DNA from: Microbacterium sp. Root553
GTDB taxonomy: Bacteria; Actinomycetota; Actinomycetes; Actinomycetales; Microbacteriaceae
Direction of reading: 5' to 3'
DNA: 64,000 nt
Assembly: GCF_001426995.1 (NCBI RefSeq)
Contig: NZ_LMFY01000001.1
Span: forward strand, 2,909,471-2,973,470
Of this stretch, positions 33,971-41,800 are shown in pieces. A program made the position numbers and the translations under genes. Position 1 is the first letter of the stretch; each line of letters starts with the position of its first letter. The notes under the pieces are model-generated. The model made no database searches. It saw only the letters and a program-made list of their open reading frames with translations, and was not told the origin of the DNA.

Positions 33971-36298
33971 TCATGCCTCGACGGAGGAGCTCCGACGACG
34001 GGCGTGCACCAGCACGCCGGCGCCGATCAGCAGCAGCAGGGCTGCTCCCCCGACGAACGGAGCGGCGTCGAAGTCGCTACCGGTCGTGGCGAGGTTGCCG
34101 TCCGTGTTGTCACCGTCGTTGTTGTTGCCGGTGGGCGGAGCCGCAGCGACCGTGAAGGTCACCGCTGCGCTGCTCACCGAGGTCTCACCCGCGAGCGTCT
34201 GCACCGCGGAGACGACGTACTCGCCGTTGACGAGAGCCGTGGTGAGGGTCAGCGACCAGGTGCCGTCTGCTGCGACGGTCGCCTGACCGACGAGCTCGCC
34301 ACCGGCCGCGTTGCGCACCGTCACGGTCACGGTCGCACCAGCGACACCCGTACCCGAGATGGTCGGGGTGGAGTCGTCGGTGGTCGCGCCGTTGGTCGGC
34401 GACGTGATCGCGGGAGCCGCGATCGGTGCGGCCGGAGCGACGACGGTCACCGAGGTGGTGCCGGGGATCGCGATGGTGCCGACGGTCTGTGCGGCCACGA
34501 TCTCCGTTGCGTCGTACTGGTTCACGGTCACGTTGCCGGACCATGCGCCCGCGCCGTCGGCGGTCACGGTGTCGACGACAGCGCCGCCCACCGAGAGAGT
34601 GACGGTCGCGCCGGGGGTCGCGGTTCCGGTGACGTCGATCTCCTCGCCACCGGTGACAGCGGAGCCGTCCTCCGGGGTCAGGATCACGAGCGGAGCAGAG
34701 GCGAACGGCTCAGCTGCACCCGAGAGGGTGTAGTTGCCGAGGCTGCCGTATGCGTCGTATCCGTTGGCGTTCAGCGCGGTCGCCGTTGCGGGGTCGCCCG
34801 CTCCGACGCCCTCGACGGCGAGGTAGTAGACCCCGGCCTGGAGGTTCGGCAGCGTGACGGAGGCGTTGAGGCCGGCCGCGACGGTGTCCGAGGTGCGCGT
34901 GGACTCGGGGTTGCTCTCCGCAAGGACCGCGCCCGAGGCGTCGACGACGCTCAGCTTCGCGTCGAGGTTCGGCGAGATGTTCGCGACCTGGACGTTCGCG
35001 GTGAGCTCGCCACCGGCGGTCGTGACGGCGAAGACGTCGAGGTCGGAGTTGCTCTCGATGACGGCTGCGGCCCCGAAGGTGCCCGCCGCGTTGTCGAGTG
35101 CCTGCGCGTTCGCACGGTCGTTGCCGACGGCGTCCGCTGCGTAGTCCGCACGGTCAGTCCACGTGAAGTTCAGCGTGAGCTGGTCTCCGGCCGGGTTGCA
35201 GTCTCCGTTGACGCCGACGGCGAAGATGACGTCGCCGGGCTGCGGGTTGCTCGGGTTGGCCGTGCTGCCGGCAGGCAGGCACACGCTGCTTCCGGTGTAC
35301 GGGGTTCCGTCCGGGAGCGTCGCGTTGACGAAGAGCGGGCCGCCTGCCGAGCGATCGGCGATCGTGGCGAGGTCGTCCTGGTCGTTCGTGGCTCCGGCGT
35401 AGGCGCCGGCCGACCACTGCGAGACGGGAACGTAGTAGGCAGCGCCCATGATCGTTCCCCACACGCCGTCCTCGGGGGCGTAGTACTCGCCGCCGCCGGC
35501 ACCGCTGATGCCGTCGTGCTCGAGACCGAAGTTGTGACCGGACTCGTGCGCGGCGATCTCAGCGATCGCCTTCGGGGAGCCACCGGTTCCCTCGGTGAAC
35601 ACGAGCGCGCCACTGAGGTACTCGGATCCCGTGCCGCCGAGCCAGGCGATTCCACCGTTGCCTGCGGCAGCGGGGAGGACCTCGTCGTACGAGTCGGTGA
35701 TGATGACGTGCGAGCCGTACACGTTGTCGTCCTGCGACGTCTTGTAGAGAGCCTCATCGCTCGGACGCGTCGTCGTGACGTTCACGTTGAACGGTGCGTA
35801 GTCCTCGGCCACAGCGGCCCAGACGGCAGCGCGGTCGGTGACGGCAGCGGCGGGAGCGAAAGCCAGGGAAGCAATACCGGAATCGGTGTTCCAGTGCTTG
35901 CCCTCGAGGGTCTCGCCGTCGAAGTCGAGGTAGACCGTCACGGGTGCCCCGGGGCGAGATCCGGCGGCGGGAGTGCCGGGGATCGCAGCGCCTTCAGGAG
36001 CCGCGGGGAGCGCGAGCGTGCGAAGGCTCTGCGACTCGTGGGCCTGGTCGTTGAAGTAGAAGAAGCCCTTGTCGGTCACGCTGATGAGACCGGCTTCCTC
36101 CTGGTTCTTGATCTCCGCGGCGGAAGTGCCCGACTGGGCGGCCGCGACGTCGTACTTGGATGCGGAGGACTGGAGTTCAACCGGTCCATCCTGCACGTCA
36201 TCGGCTGCAGCCGGAATGACAGCCCCTCCGAGAGCCAGAGCACTTGCTCCGATGGTCGCCACGGCGCCTGTGAGCCACCGACGTTTCGTATTTTTCAC
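33971..36298 (-). CDS. Secreted metzincin metalloprotease with cell-wall sorting tail
   Basis: 775 aa. Signal peptide (KRRWLTGAVATIGASALALGGAVIPAAA), pro-region with DKGFFYFND, then a zinc protease domain with HESGHNFGLEHDG, the HExxHxxGxxHD metzincin site (about residue 250). A pre-peptidase C-terminal-like beta domain follows (NDRANAQALDN to AGVYYLAVEG), then two Ig-like repeats (ILTPEDGSAVTGGEEIDVTG and TSPTNGATTDDSTPTISGTG). The end is LATTGSDFDAAPFVGG, a hydrophobic helix and ARRRSS: an LAxTG sortase motif, membrane span and basic tail. So it is exported and likely linked to peptidoglycan. GTG start in an AT-rich leader. Substrate unknown. Confidence 0.9.
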   Translation of the reverse strand: MKNTKRRWLTGAVATIGASALALGGAVIPAAADDVQDGPVELQSSASKYDVAAAQSGTSAAEIKNQEEAGLISVTDKGFFYFNDQAHESQSLRTLALPAAPEGAAIPGTPAAGSRPGAPVTVYLDFDGETLEGKHWNTDSGIASLAFAPAAAVTDRAAVWAAVAEDYAPFNVNVTTTRPSDEALYKTSQDDNVYGSHVIITDSYDEVLPAAAGNGGIAWLGGTGSEYLSGALVFTEGTGGSPKAIAEIAAHESGHNFGLEHDGISGAGGGEYYAPEDGVWGTIMGAAYYVPVSQWSAGAYAGATNDQDDLATIADRSAGGPLFVNATLPDGTPYTGSSVCLPAGSTANPSNPQPGDVIFAVGVNGDCNPAGDQLTLNFTWTDRADYAADAVGNDRANAQALDNAAGTFGAAAVIESNSDLDVFAVTTAGGELTANVQVANISPNLDAKLSVVDASGAVLAESNPESTRTSDTVAAGLNASVTLPNLQAGVYYLAVEGVGAGDPATATALNANGYDAYGSLGNYTLSGAAEPFASAPLVILTPEDGSAVTGGEEIDVTGTATPGATVTLSVGGAVVDTVTADGAGAWSGNVTVNQYDATEIVAAQTVGTIAIPGTTSVTVVAPAAPIAAPAITSPTNGATTDDSTPTISGTGVAGATVTVTVRNAAGGELVGQATVAADGTWSLTLTTALVNGEYVVSAVQTLAGETSVSSAAVTFTVAAAPPTGNNNDGDNTDGNLATTGSDFDAAPFVGGAALLLLIGAGVLVHARRRSSSVEA

Positions 36299-37099
36299 TA
36301 TTTTCGAATCCCCTGGGTCGATAGACGGACAACGCCGCCAAACATATCAATATTCAGGAAACGACAACCTCTCTCCCAGGGTTTTCACAGATAACGTTTA
36401 CCCCTCGGGCGGTCTTCCTTCCTCCTGTCAGAGCGGAACCCAGCGACCAGGACCATTCACCACTGAACGTTGTGCGAAGCCGCGGGTGAGCTCAGGGCGG
36501 GATTCGCTCGTCACGGGCGCACCGGACTGCACATCTTCGAGAAGCCTAAACCTCTGAATGAGGGTTCAACCGCGAAGGGAACAGCGGAGGGACTCTCTCT
36601 CACCGGATCATCTGTGACCGTGTTGAGGAAGAGTCCCCCGACCGGAGCGGCCCCGACGCGGCCCCCAGACCGTGGCCAGTGCGCGCTCTCGTCGGCGATG
36701 GTACGTCCGATGTGCCCGGGTGCATATCCCATGGTGGATGACGGCGCGTAGGCGTACCCTCATTGATGTCGAAAGTGGCCCTACGCCGGATGCCTCTGTC
36801 GAGGGCGACACCTGTGAGACCTCTGCGCCGCGTAGCAAGAACTGCCGGGACCCGTCGGCGTTCGGTTCAACGGTGCGCCCGCCGCGGGCTGGGGTCCCGC
36901 ACTGACGGCGGACGCACCTGGTACTGGTCGAACGACTGGAGGGCCCTCGCCGAGCGGGTACGGATGAACCGCGAGGCAAGAGCCCCCGCGTAGAGCGATA
37001 CCGGTGAGCCACCCCAGGGCCTGTGTATTCGCGCTCTGATCCGCACCCTACGCTCGATCCCCCGAAAGCATCACCCCGCCTTCGATCCGTCTGAGACGT
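36299..37099. other. Gene-free stretch upstream of the metalloprotease gene
   Basis: About 800 bases without a convincing gene. Open frames exist on both strands but are Arg/Ser-rich, lack ribosome binding sites and resemble no family. The part nearest 36299 is AT-rich and should hold the metalloprotease promoter. A degraded gene cannot be excluded; I see no terminal repeats or transposase residue. Confidence 0.5.
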
Positions 37100-37618
37100 C
37101 TACGGGCGCAGAGAGCCACCCTCCTCGAACCAGTCCTCTATCCGCGCGTCGTCGTCCGAGACATCCGCAGCGGGGCGTCGTGCGAACGACACGGATCCTG
37201 CCAGGGCGGCCACCGCTGCGGCGCGTACCTGTTCGCGCTGCGAGGCGTCCTGGAAGAGGTGAGCGGCGACCTCGCGAGCCGCAGTGATCCCGACGGAGAT
37301 CTCGGCCAGTCGTTCCGCGATCCTGGCGGCGAGCCCATCTCGGAGCTCTTCAAGATTCGTGTTCGCGATCTCCAGACGACGATCGGCGACGCGCAACTCG
37401 ACAGTCGAGTACCCGTGGGCCGACAGGTAGGCACGCGTCGCGCTGCCCTGGATCGCGGCCACCTCGTCGCGATCCGTCTTGCGCGTGAACACCGCTTCCA
37501 CGGTGTACCGGTCCGGCGCGTCTCCCGTCATCAGCGTCGCAGGAAGCGACCCGATGAGAATGGACCCCAGACCCAGCAGTTCGGAGCTTTGCCCCGCGAT
37601 CTTCAGTTGTGTGTTCAT
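37100..37618 (-). CDS. Hypothetical protein, 172 aa
   Basis: Unrecognised. The first 100 residues look like a beta-rich domain (ELLGLGSILIGSLPATLM, YTVEAVFTRKTDRDEVAAIQ, STVELRVADRRLEIANTN), then a long helical part (DGLAARIAERLAEISVGITAAREVAAHLFQD) and an acidic tail. No signal peptide. The pattern VEAVFTRKTDRDEVAAIQGSATRAYL recalls proteins that share a binding domain, but I cannot name it. TAACGT exactly six bases before the ATG supports the start. Confidence 0.65.
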   Translation of the reverse strand: MNTQLKIAGQSSELLGLGSILIGSLPATLMTGDAPDRYTVEAVFTRKTDRDEVAAIQGSATRAYLSAHGYSTVELRVADRRLEIANTNLEELRDGLAARIAERLAEISVGITAAREVAAHLFQDASQREQVRAAAVAALAGSVSFARRPAADVSDDDARIEDWFEEGGSLRP

Positions 37619-37630
37619 ACACGGACGTTA
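37619..37630 (-). promoter_or_regulatory. -10 element of the 172-aa hypothetical gene
   Basis: Minus-strand TAACGT (37630-37625), CCGTGT and the ATG at 37618; probably leaderless. Confidence 0.5.
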
Positions 37631-37714
37631 CGCCCCGAAACTGGGCGCGTTCACAGTTCCGTCCGCGCACATCCAGGGCCGAAGAGGCGGATGCTCGGCG
37701 GGGTTCCGCTCCCG

Positions 37715-38770
37715 CTACGAGACCGGCTCCTCGGCACGTACGCGCTTGTCGGCGCCGATCCGATCCGTCAACGTTCGGAGGCGCTCCTGAAGCGGGGCGA
37801 AGGCGTGGTGCGTGGCCGCGGCGACCACGAACACGATCGGGTACACCCACCACCAGACGTCGACGCGGTTGACATGCAGGTACGTCGCCGCCGCGATGAG
37901 GATGGGCACGTGCCAGAGGTACAGCTCGTACGAGATCTTGCCGATGTAGACGACCGGTCTGAGCTCGAGCATCCGCTGCAGCCACCAGCGCCGACCGCTG
38001 CACACCGCGTAGATGATGCCGGTCGTGCCGACCGCGATGCACACCGGGGCGAAGGATTCGAGGATCTTCGGGCCGCTCATCGCCCAGGCTGCCGCGATGC
38101 CGGCGACGCCGATGAGCGAGTTGAGGATCGGGTTCCCCCGCCAGTCGGTCTCCGCGATGATGATCGCGACGCCGCACCCGATGGCGATACCGCCCGTGCG
38201 ATACAGGGGCAGACCTGCGCCCGTCGTGAAGGCCGCGTACACCCGGACCGCGTTCATTCCCAGTCCGAGGATGATCATGAACGCCGCCATCGTCTTCCAC
38301 GACAGCCGAAGACGCATCATCAGGATCAGCAGCAGCGGCCACACCACGTAGAAGTACTCCTCGGCGGCGAGGCTCCACATATGGCCGTGGAACATCGGCG
38401 ACCCGTAGCGGGCATCCGTCACCGGCGAGAGGTAGAGCGCGGATCCGATCGTGTGGATGAGGAACCCACGCCGGTCCGGGTCGAGAGTGAGCCCGAAGAT
38501 CATCGTGACGGCAAGGGTCGCGAGCAGCGCCGGGTACAGCCGGATGAAGCGGCGCAGGTAGAACCGTCGCAGTCGGAGCCTGCCCAACTTCTCGTGCTCG
38601 TACCAGAGGATCGTGGTGATCAGGAAGCCCGACAGGACGAAGAAGATGTCCACGCCGAACCCGCCTGGAACGAAGAACGGCTTGGCACCATGAGTGGCCA
38701 TGACGAACAGGACCCCCACGGCGCGGAGGCCGTCCAAGGCAGGCGTATAGGCCAACTTCCGCGCGGTCAC
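37715..38770 (-). CDS. Acyltransferase-3 family membrane protein (OafA/YrhL-like)
   Basis: 351 aa integral membrane O-acyltransferase that moves acyl groups onto exported polysaccharide, peptidoglycan or lipid. Hallmarks: PALDGLRAVGVLFVMATHG (helix 1 with the catalytic His), GGFGVDIFFVLSGFLITT, LRRFYLRRFIRLYPALL and HMWSLAAEEYFYVVWPLLL. About ten transmembrane helices. No C-terminal SGNH domain, so it is the stand-alone type. The start GTG has TAACGT six bases ahead. It stands alone between the hypothetical gene and trpS, so the acceptor is unknown. Confidence 0.92.
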   Translation of the reverse strand: MTARKLAYTPALDGLRAVGVLFVMATHGAKPFFVPGGFGVDIFFVLSGFLITTILWYEHEKLGRLRLRRFYLRRFIRLYPALLATLAVTMIFGLTLDPDRRGFLIHTIGSALYLSPVTDARYGSPMFHGHMWSLAAEEYFYVVWPLLLILMMRLRLSWKTMAAFMIILGLGMNAVRVYAAFTTGAGLPLYRTGGIAIGCGVAIIIAETDWRGNPILNSLIGVAGIAAAWAMSGPKILESFAPVCIAVGTTGIIYAVCSGRRWWLQRMLELRPVVYIGKISYELYLWHVPILIAAATYLHVNRVDVWWWVYPIVFVVAAATHHAFAPLQERLRTLTDRIGADKRVRAEEPVS

Positions 38771-38782
38771 ACGATGACGTTA
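38771..38782 (-). promoter_or_regulatory. -10 element of the acyltransferase gene
   Basis: Minus-strand TAACGT (38782-38777), CATCGT and the GTG at 38770; same hexamer and spacing as the 172-aa gene next to it. Confidence 0.5.
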
Positions 38783-38813
38783 CTCGATCAGGGACCGCAT
38801 GGGACTCTTCCGC

Positions 38814-38825
38814 TAATCTGAGCGC
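38814..38825 (+). promoter_or_regulatory. -10 element of the trpS leader transcript
   Basis: TAATCT (38814-38819), six bases and the ATG of the leader peptide. The leader ORF itself would start at the 5' end of the mRNA. Confidence 0.6.
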
Positions 38826-38873
38826 ATGCGTTTCACCGTTTCTTCGTGGTGGTGGCTGCGTCCGCAGCCATAA
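38826..38873 (+). CDS. Trp leader peptide, 15 aa, controls trpS
   Basis: ATG at 38826 opens MRFTVSSWWWLRPQP and a TAA stop: three consecutive Trp codons (38847-38855) in 15. Trp is the rarest amino acid and the downstream gene charges tRNA-Trp, so this is a sensor peptide. When charged tRNA-Trp is short the ribosome stalls on the Trp codons, which overlap segment 1 of the attenuator. There is no ribosome binding site; a -10 hexamer six bases upstream implies leaderless translation. Ribosome-mediated attenuation of an auxiliary trpS is known in Streptomyces coelicolor. Confidence 0.85.
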   Translation: MRFTVSSWWWLRPQP

Positions 38874-38906
38874 CGCATTCACGCGCGGGCTGCACGGCAG
38901 CCCGCG
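38853..38906 (+). promoter_or_regulatory. Transcription attenuator of trpS
   Basis: Four complementary segments: 1, GGCTGC (38854-38859), overlapping the third Trp codon; 2, GCAGCC (38864-38869); 3, GGCTGC (38888-38893); 4, GCAGCC (38897-38902). Pairing 3:4 extends to a perfect 10-bp stem CGCGGGCTGC/GCAGCCCGCG (38884-38906, loop ACG), the terminator. Pairing 1:2 leaves 3:4 free to form. A ribosome stalled at the Trp codons covers 1, and 2 can then pair with 3, preventing the terminator. No U-tract follows, which is common in actinobacteria. Confidence 0.8.
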
Positions 38907-38956
38907 AACCATCGCGGTACCCCACGTCCGTGCAGCTCCTCGATCCAGGAGCAGAC

Positions 38957-39991
38957 ATGGACTCATTCACCGCCACCGCCGAACGCATGCCCGCGCTGCG
39001 CGCTCGGATCGCCGCGCACCCCGAACAGTTCCGGGTGCTGACCGGAGAGCGCCCCACGGGACGGCTGCATCTCGGGCACTACTTCGGCACGGTGCGAGAG
39101 CGTGTCCGATTGCAGTCGCTCGGGGTGGAGACCTTCGTGATCCTGGCCGACTACCAGGTCATCACCGACAGAGACGTCGCGGGGAACATCCGCGAGAACG
39201 TCTACGAAGCCGTGCTCGACTACATCGCCGCCGGTCTCGACCCGCAGTCGTCGACGATCTTCACCCACTCGGCCGTTCCCGCCCTCAACCAGCTCCTCCT
39301 CCCCTTCCTCAGTCTCGTCACCGAGGCCGAGCTGCACCGCAACCCCACGGTGAAGGCGGAGCTGGCGGCATCCGGCCGTGCGCTGAGCGGACTGCTGCTC
39401 ACCTACCCCGTGCACCAGGCCGCCGACATCCTCTTCTGCAAGGGCACACTCGTCCCCGTGGGGAAGGACAACCTGCCGCACGTCGAAGTCACTCGCACGA
39501 TCGCGCGCCGCTTCAACGAGCGCTACGGGGAGGTCTTCCCGGAGCCGGCAGCGCTCATCACAGATGCGCCCGAGCTTCCCGGCCTCGACGGCCGCAAGAT
39601 GTCCAAGAGCTACGGCAACGCGATCGCACTGGGCATGACGGCCGATGAGACCGCCACCGTCATCCGGCGAGCGCGCACCGACTCCGAGCGATCGATCACC
39701 TACGACCCCGAGAACCGTCCTGAGGTGTCCGGCCTGCTCGCGACCGCCGCGACCATCCTGGGCCGCGACCCCGGCGAGCTCGCGGACGAGGTGGGAGACG
39801 CCGGAGCCGGGGCGCTGAAGACCCTCACCATCGACGCCGTGAACGATTTCCTGGCCGAGCACCGTGCGCGACGAGCAGAGCTCACCGTCGGCGACGCAGC
39901 AGCGGTGCTCCGCGAAGGGAACGAGCGGGCGCAGAGCATCGCCGCCGACACCCTCCACGAGGTGCGAGCCGCGATGGGCATGCTCTATTGA
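38957..39991 (+). CDS. trpS: Tryptophanyl-tRNA synthetase, TrpRS-II (auxiliary) type
   Basis: Charges tRNA-Trp. 344 aa from the ATG at 38957, which has AGGAG five bases upstream; the frame runs back into the leader but is not used. Class I signature TGERPTGRLHLGHY (HIGH, residues 29-42), ILADYQVITD, and DGRKMSKSYGN (KMSKS). The overall pattern (VRLQSLG, RENVYEAVLDYIAAGLDP, NPTVKAELAAS, VHQAADI) recalls from memory the second TrpRS of Deinococcus and similar auxiliary enzymes, some of which resist indolmycin. Control by a Trp leader peptide fits an inducible second enzyme. Another trpS elsewhere in the genome would be expected. Confidence 0.95.
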   Translation: MDSFTATAERMPALRARIAAHPEQFRVLTGERPTGRLHLGHYFGTVRERVRLQSLGVETFVILADYQVITDRDVAGNIRENVYEAVLDYIAAGLDPQSSTIFTHSAVPALNQLLLPFLSLVTEAELHRNPTVKAELAASGRALSGLLLTYPVHQAADILFCKGTLVPVGKDNLPHVEVTRTIARRFNERYGEVFPEPAALITDAPELPGLDGRKMSKSYGNAIALGMTADETATVIRRARTDSERSITYDPENRPEVSGLLATAATILGRDPGELADEVGDAGAGALKTLTIDAVNDFLAEHRARRAELTVGDAAAVLREGNERAQSIAADTLHEVRAAMGMLY

Positions 39992-40132
39992 CGCGGTGGA
40001 CTTTCGGAGGGCGGCATCCGGCGGGCGAAGCGTGCGCAGGCGCGGCAGGAACGACGACAGCACGCGCCGCTAATCTGAGGTGCGTGGCGTGGACGACAGT
40101 CCGCGACGTCACGGGTGAACGGACGGGGGCTC

Positions 40133-40969
40133 ATGAGCAAGCGGACCATGGTGTTGCACAGTACACACAAGGACCAGTTCGACTTTCCGGACAGAGACCT
40201 CGTGTTCTACGACCAGCCCTACGACGCCGACGAGCTGTCACGCGTCACCGATGTGCACCTGTGGTCTCCCCTCGACGGTCCCATAGACCGTCTCCCCGAG
40301 ATCATCACCGCGATGCCGCATCTGAAGACTCTGAGCATCGGCCCGGGGAGGGTCCTCCCCACCATCGTCACGGAACTGCGGCAGGGCGACCTCCCTGAGA
40401 GTCTCGAAGAGCTCTCGGTGCACATCGGCGATCGGACCCTGGTGTGGCCGAATGTGGTGGTGCCCAACCTGAAGACCCTCTACGTCGGCGAACCCTTCCG
40501 CTTCAAGAACGAGCACTTCCCCGGGCTCCGTGCGCTCTCCCTCTACCCGCAGAGATCTCTGAACAATGTGCGGCAGGCACTCGAGCTGCCGCTGGAAGAG
40601 CTGAACCTGTTGAACGTGCCCACGGACGAGCAGATCTTCCGTCTCGTCGAACCCGTCGGGCTTCGCCGCCTCGGGCTGATCGGTGGACGCACGCTGACAA
40701 GCCTCACCGGGATCCGCGTGCTCCCCGAGTTGGAGTCGTTGCGCCTGAAGAACCTCACCTCTCTGGGTGACATCTCGGAGCTGGCCGCTCTCGCGCGACT
40801 CGAGATCGTGAACATCCAATACTGCAAGAAGATCACCGGCATCGCCGCCATCAACGACCTTCCCCGACTGCGCAGGCTCACCCTGGTCGGATGCGGGACC
40901 ATCGGCCTCGAGACGATCGAGGCGAAGCTGTCGACACTGGAATGGGTCAACACGGGCGCGACCTGGTGA
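40133..40969 (+). CDS. Leucine-rich repeat protein (cytoplasmic)
   Basis: 278 aa from the ATG at 40133; GTG 40115 is an alternative. No signal peptide. After about 60 residues with DLVFYDQPYDADELSRVTDV the rest is irregular LRR: MPHLKTLSIG, SLEELSVHIG, VPNLKTLYVG, FPGLRALSLYP, PLEELNLLN, LRRLGLIGGRTLTSLTG, LPELESLRLKNLTSL, LARLEIVNIQYCKKITGI and LPRLRRLTLVG, roughly ten repeats of 20-25 residues. Such intracellular LRR proteins bind proteins and occur among immunity and effector-type genes. The next gene is SUKH-like, so the two may form an immunity-type pair. TAATCT at 40071-40076 may be its promoter. Confidence 0.78.
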   Translation: MSKRTMVLHSTHKDQFDFPDRDLVFYDQPYDADELSRVTDVHLWSPLDGPIDRLPEIITAMPHLKTLSIGPGRVLPTIVTELRQGDLPESLEELSVHIGDRTLVWPNVVVPNLKTLYVGEPFRFKNEHFPGLRALSLYPQRSLNNVRQALELPLEELNLLNVPTDEQIFRLVEPVGLRRLGLIGGRTLTSLTGIRVLPELESLRLKNLTSLGDISELAALARLEIVNIQYCKKITGIAAINDLPRLRRLTLVGCGTIGLETIEAKLSTLEWVNTGATW

Positions 40970-40994
40970 CCGCGTGCCCAGAGAGACTGCTCGG

Positions 40995-41007
40995 TAGCCT
41001 GGGGACC
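40995..41007 (+). promoter_or_regulatory. -10 element of the SUKH-like gene
   Basis: TAGCCT (40995-41000), seven bases and the ATG at 41008, within the short gap after the LRR gene; probably a separate leaderless transcript. Confidence 0.5.
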
Positions 41008-41541
41008 ATGACGGAGCTCTCCCGAACGGCCACCGGATGCTTGCAACACGCCGGGTGGACGTATGAGCCGCCTACGCCCACGGGCGACGGTGTCCCCTTC
41101 CCGCTGCGCACAGCACCCGACACGGTGATCCGCTGGGTGTCCTCGTTCTCACTGCTCGCGAAAGCAGATGAGACGGTGTGGTTCTTATCTCGCGACGATT
41201 ACTCGACGGGCGCGGCGGGTGCGTTCGCGTGGAACGAGTACGAACAGCTGAGCCTCCAGGCTGCGACAACGGATGACGAGGCGGCCGCGGTCTCCCGTTT
41301 CTGGACGCGCCACCTCCCCCTGCTGCTGTCCGTGCGCAACGGATACGAGTATCTGGCCGTGCGAGACGATGGAGCAGTCGTCCACGGAGCGGAGCCCGAG
41401 TTCGAAGAAGCGGTCATCGTCTTCTCGCATTTCGAGGATCTGCTGACGCACATCATCTCGTGGCCGGCCCGACTCGACCATGTCATCGACGGGCTGCTGT
41501 TCGATTCGATCAGCATCCCTCACACGAGGCCGGGCCACTGA
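41008..41541 (+). CDS. SUKH/SMI1-like protein, possible immunity protein
   Basis: 177 aa. The central and C-terminal parts have the SMI1/KNR4 pattern: RNGYEYLAVRDDGAVVHG followed by PEFEEAVIVFSHFEDLL, i.e. strand with conserved Gly, then hydrophobic strand and terminal helix. SUKH proteins are the commonest immunity proteins against nuclease toxins, and they are often found without a toxin. No toxin gene is present in the window. The start ATG (MTELSRTATGCLQHAGW) has a -10 hexamer seven bases upstream. Family assignment is from pattern only; an unrelated fold remains possible. Confidence 0.62.
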   Translation: MTELSRTATGCLQHAGWTYEPPTPTGDGVPFPLRTAPDTVIRWVSSFSLLAKADETVWFLSRDDYSTGAAGAFAWNEYEQLSLQAATTDDEAAAVSRFWTRHLPLLLSVRNGYEYLAVRDDGAVVHGAEPEFEEAVIVFSHFEDLLTHIISWPARLDHVIDGLLFDSISIPHTRPGH

Positions 41542-41544
41542 CCC

Positions 41545-41591
41545 TGGGGGCTGGGGGCTGGGGGCTGGGGGCTGGGGGCTGGGGGCTGGGG
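41545..41591 (+). repeat. G-rich 7-bp tandem repeat (possible G-quadruplex)
   Basis: TGGGGGC occurs six times without change (41545-41586), then TGGGG. Seven G-runs of four or five bases, each separated by CT, lie on the plus strand starting three bases after the SUKH-like stop. This satisfies the pattern for a stable G-quadruplex in DNA or in the 3' end of the transcript. Confidence 0.9.
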
Positions 41592-41800
41592 ACCGACTGT
41601 GGTCGCACGACTTCGGGGGCTGCAGAGGAGGTCCGGCCCCTCGAATATGCACAAGGCTGCGAGAACTGCGCAGCATAGGGCGCGCCGTGGGTCGCGAGAT
41701 TCACGTAGCTGGCCGCAACTGTGACGGATGACGAACTCCACTGGGAGACGCAAACAGCGTGACTGGCCAGATCTGACCTCGGAGTTGGGCTGCTTTTGCG

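Noticed and set aside
36608..37012. Minus-strand frame of 134 codons in the gene-free stretch
   Set aside because: Arg/Ser-rich, no start signal, no recognisable domain.
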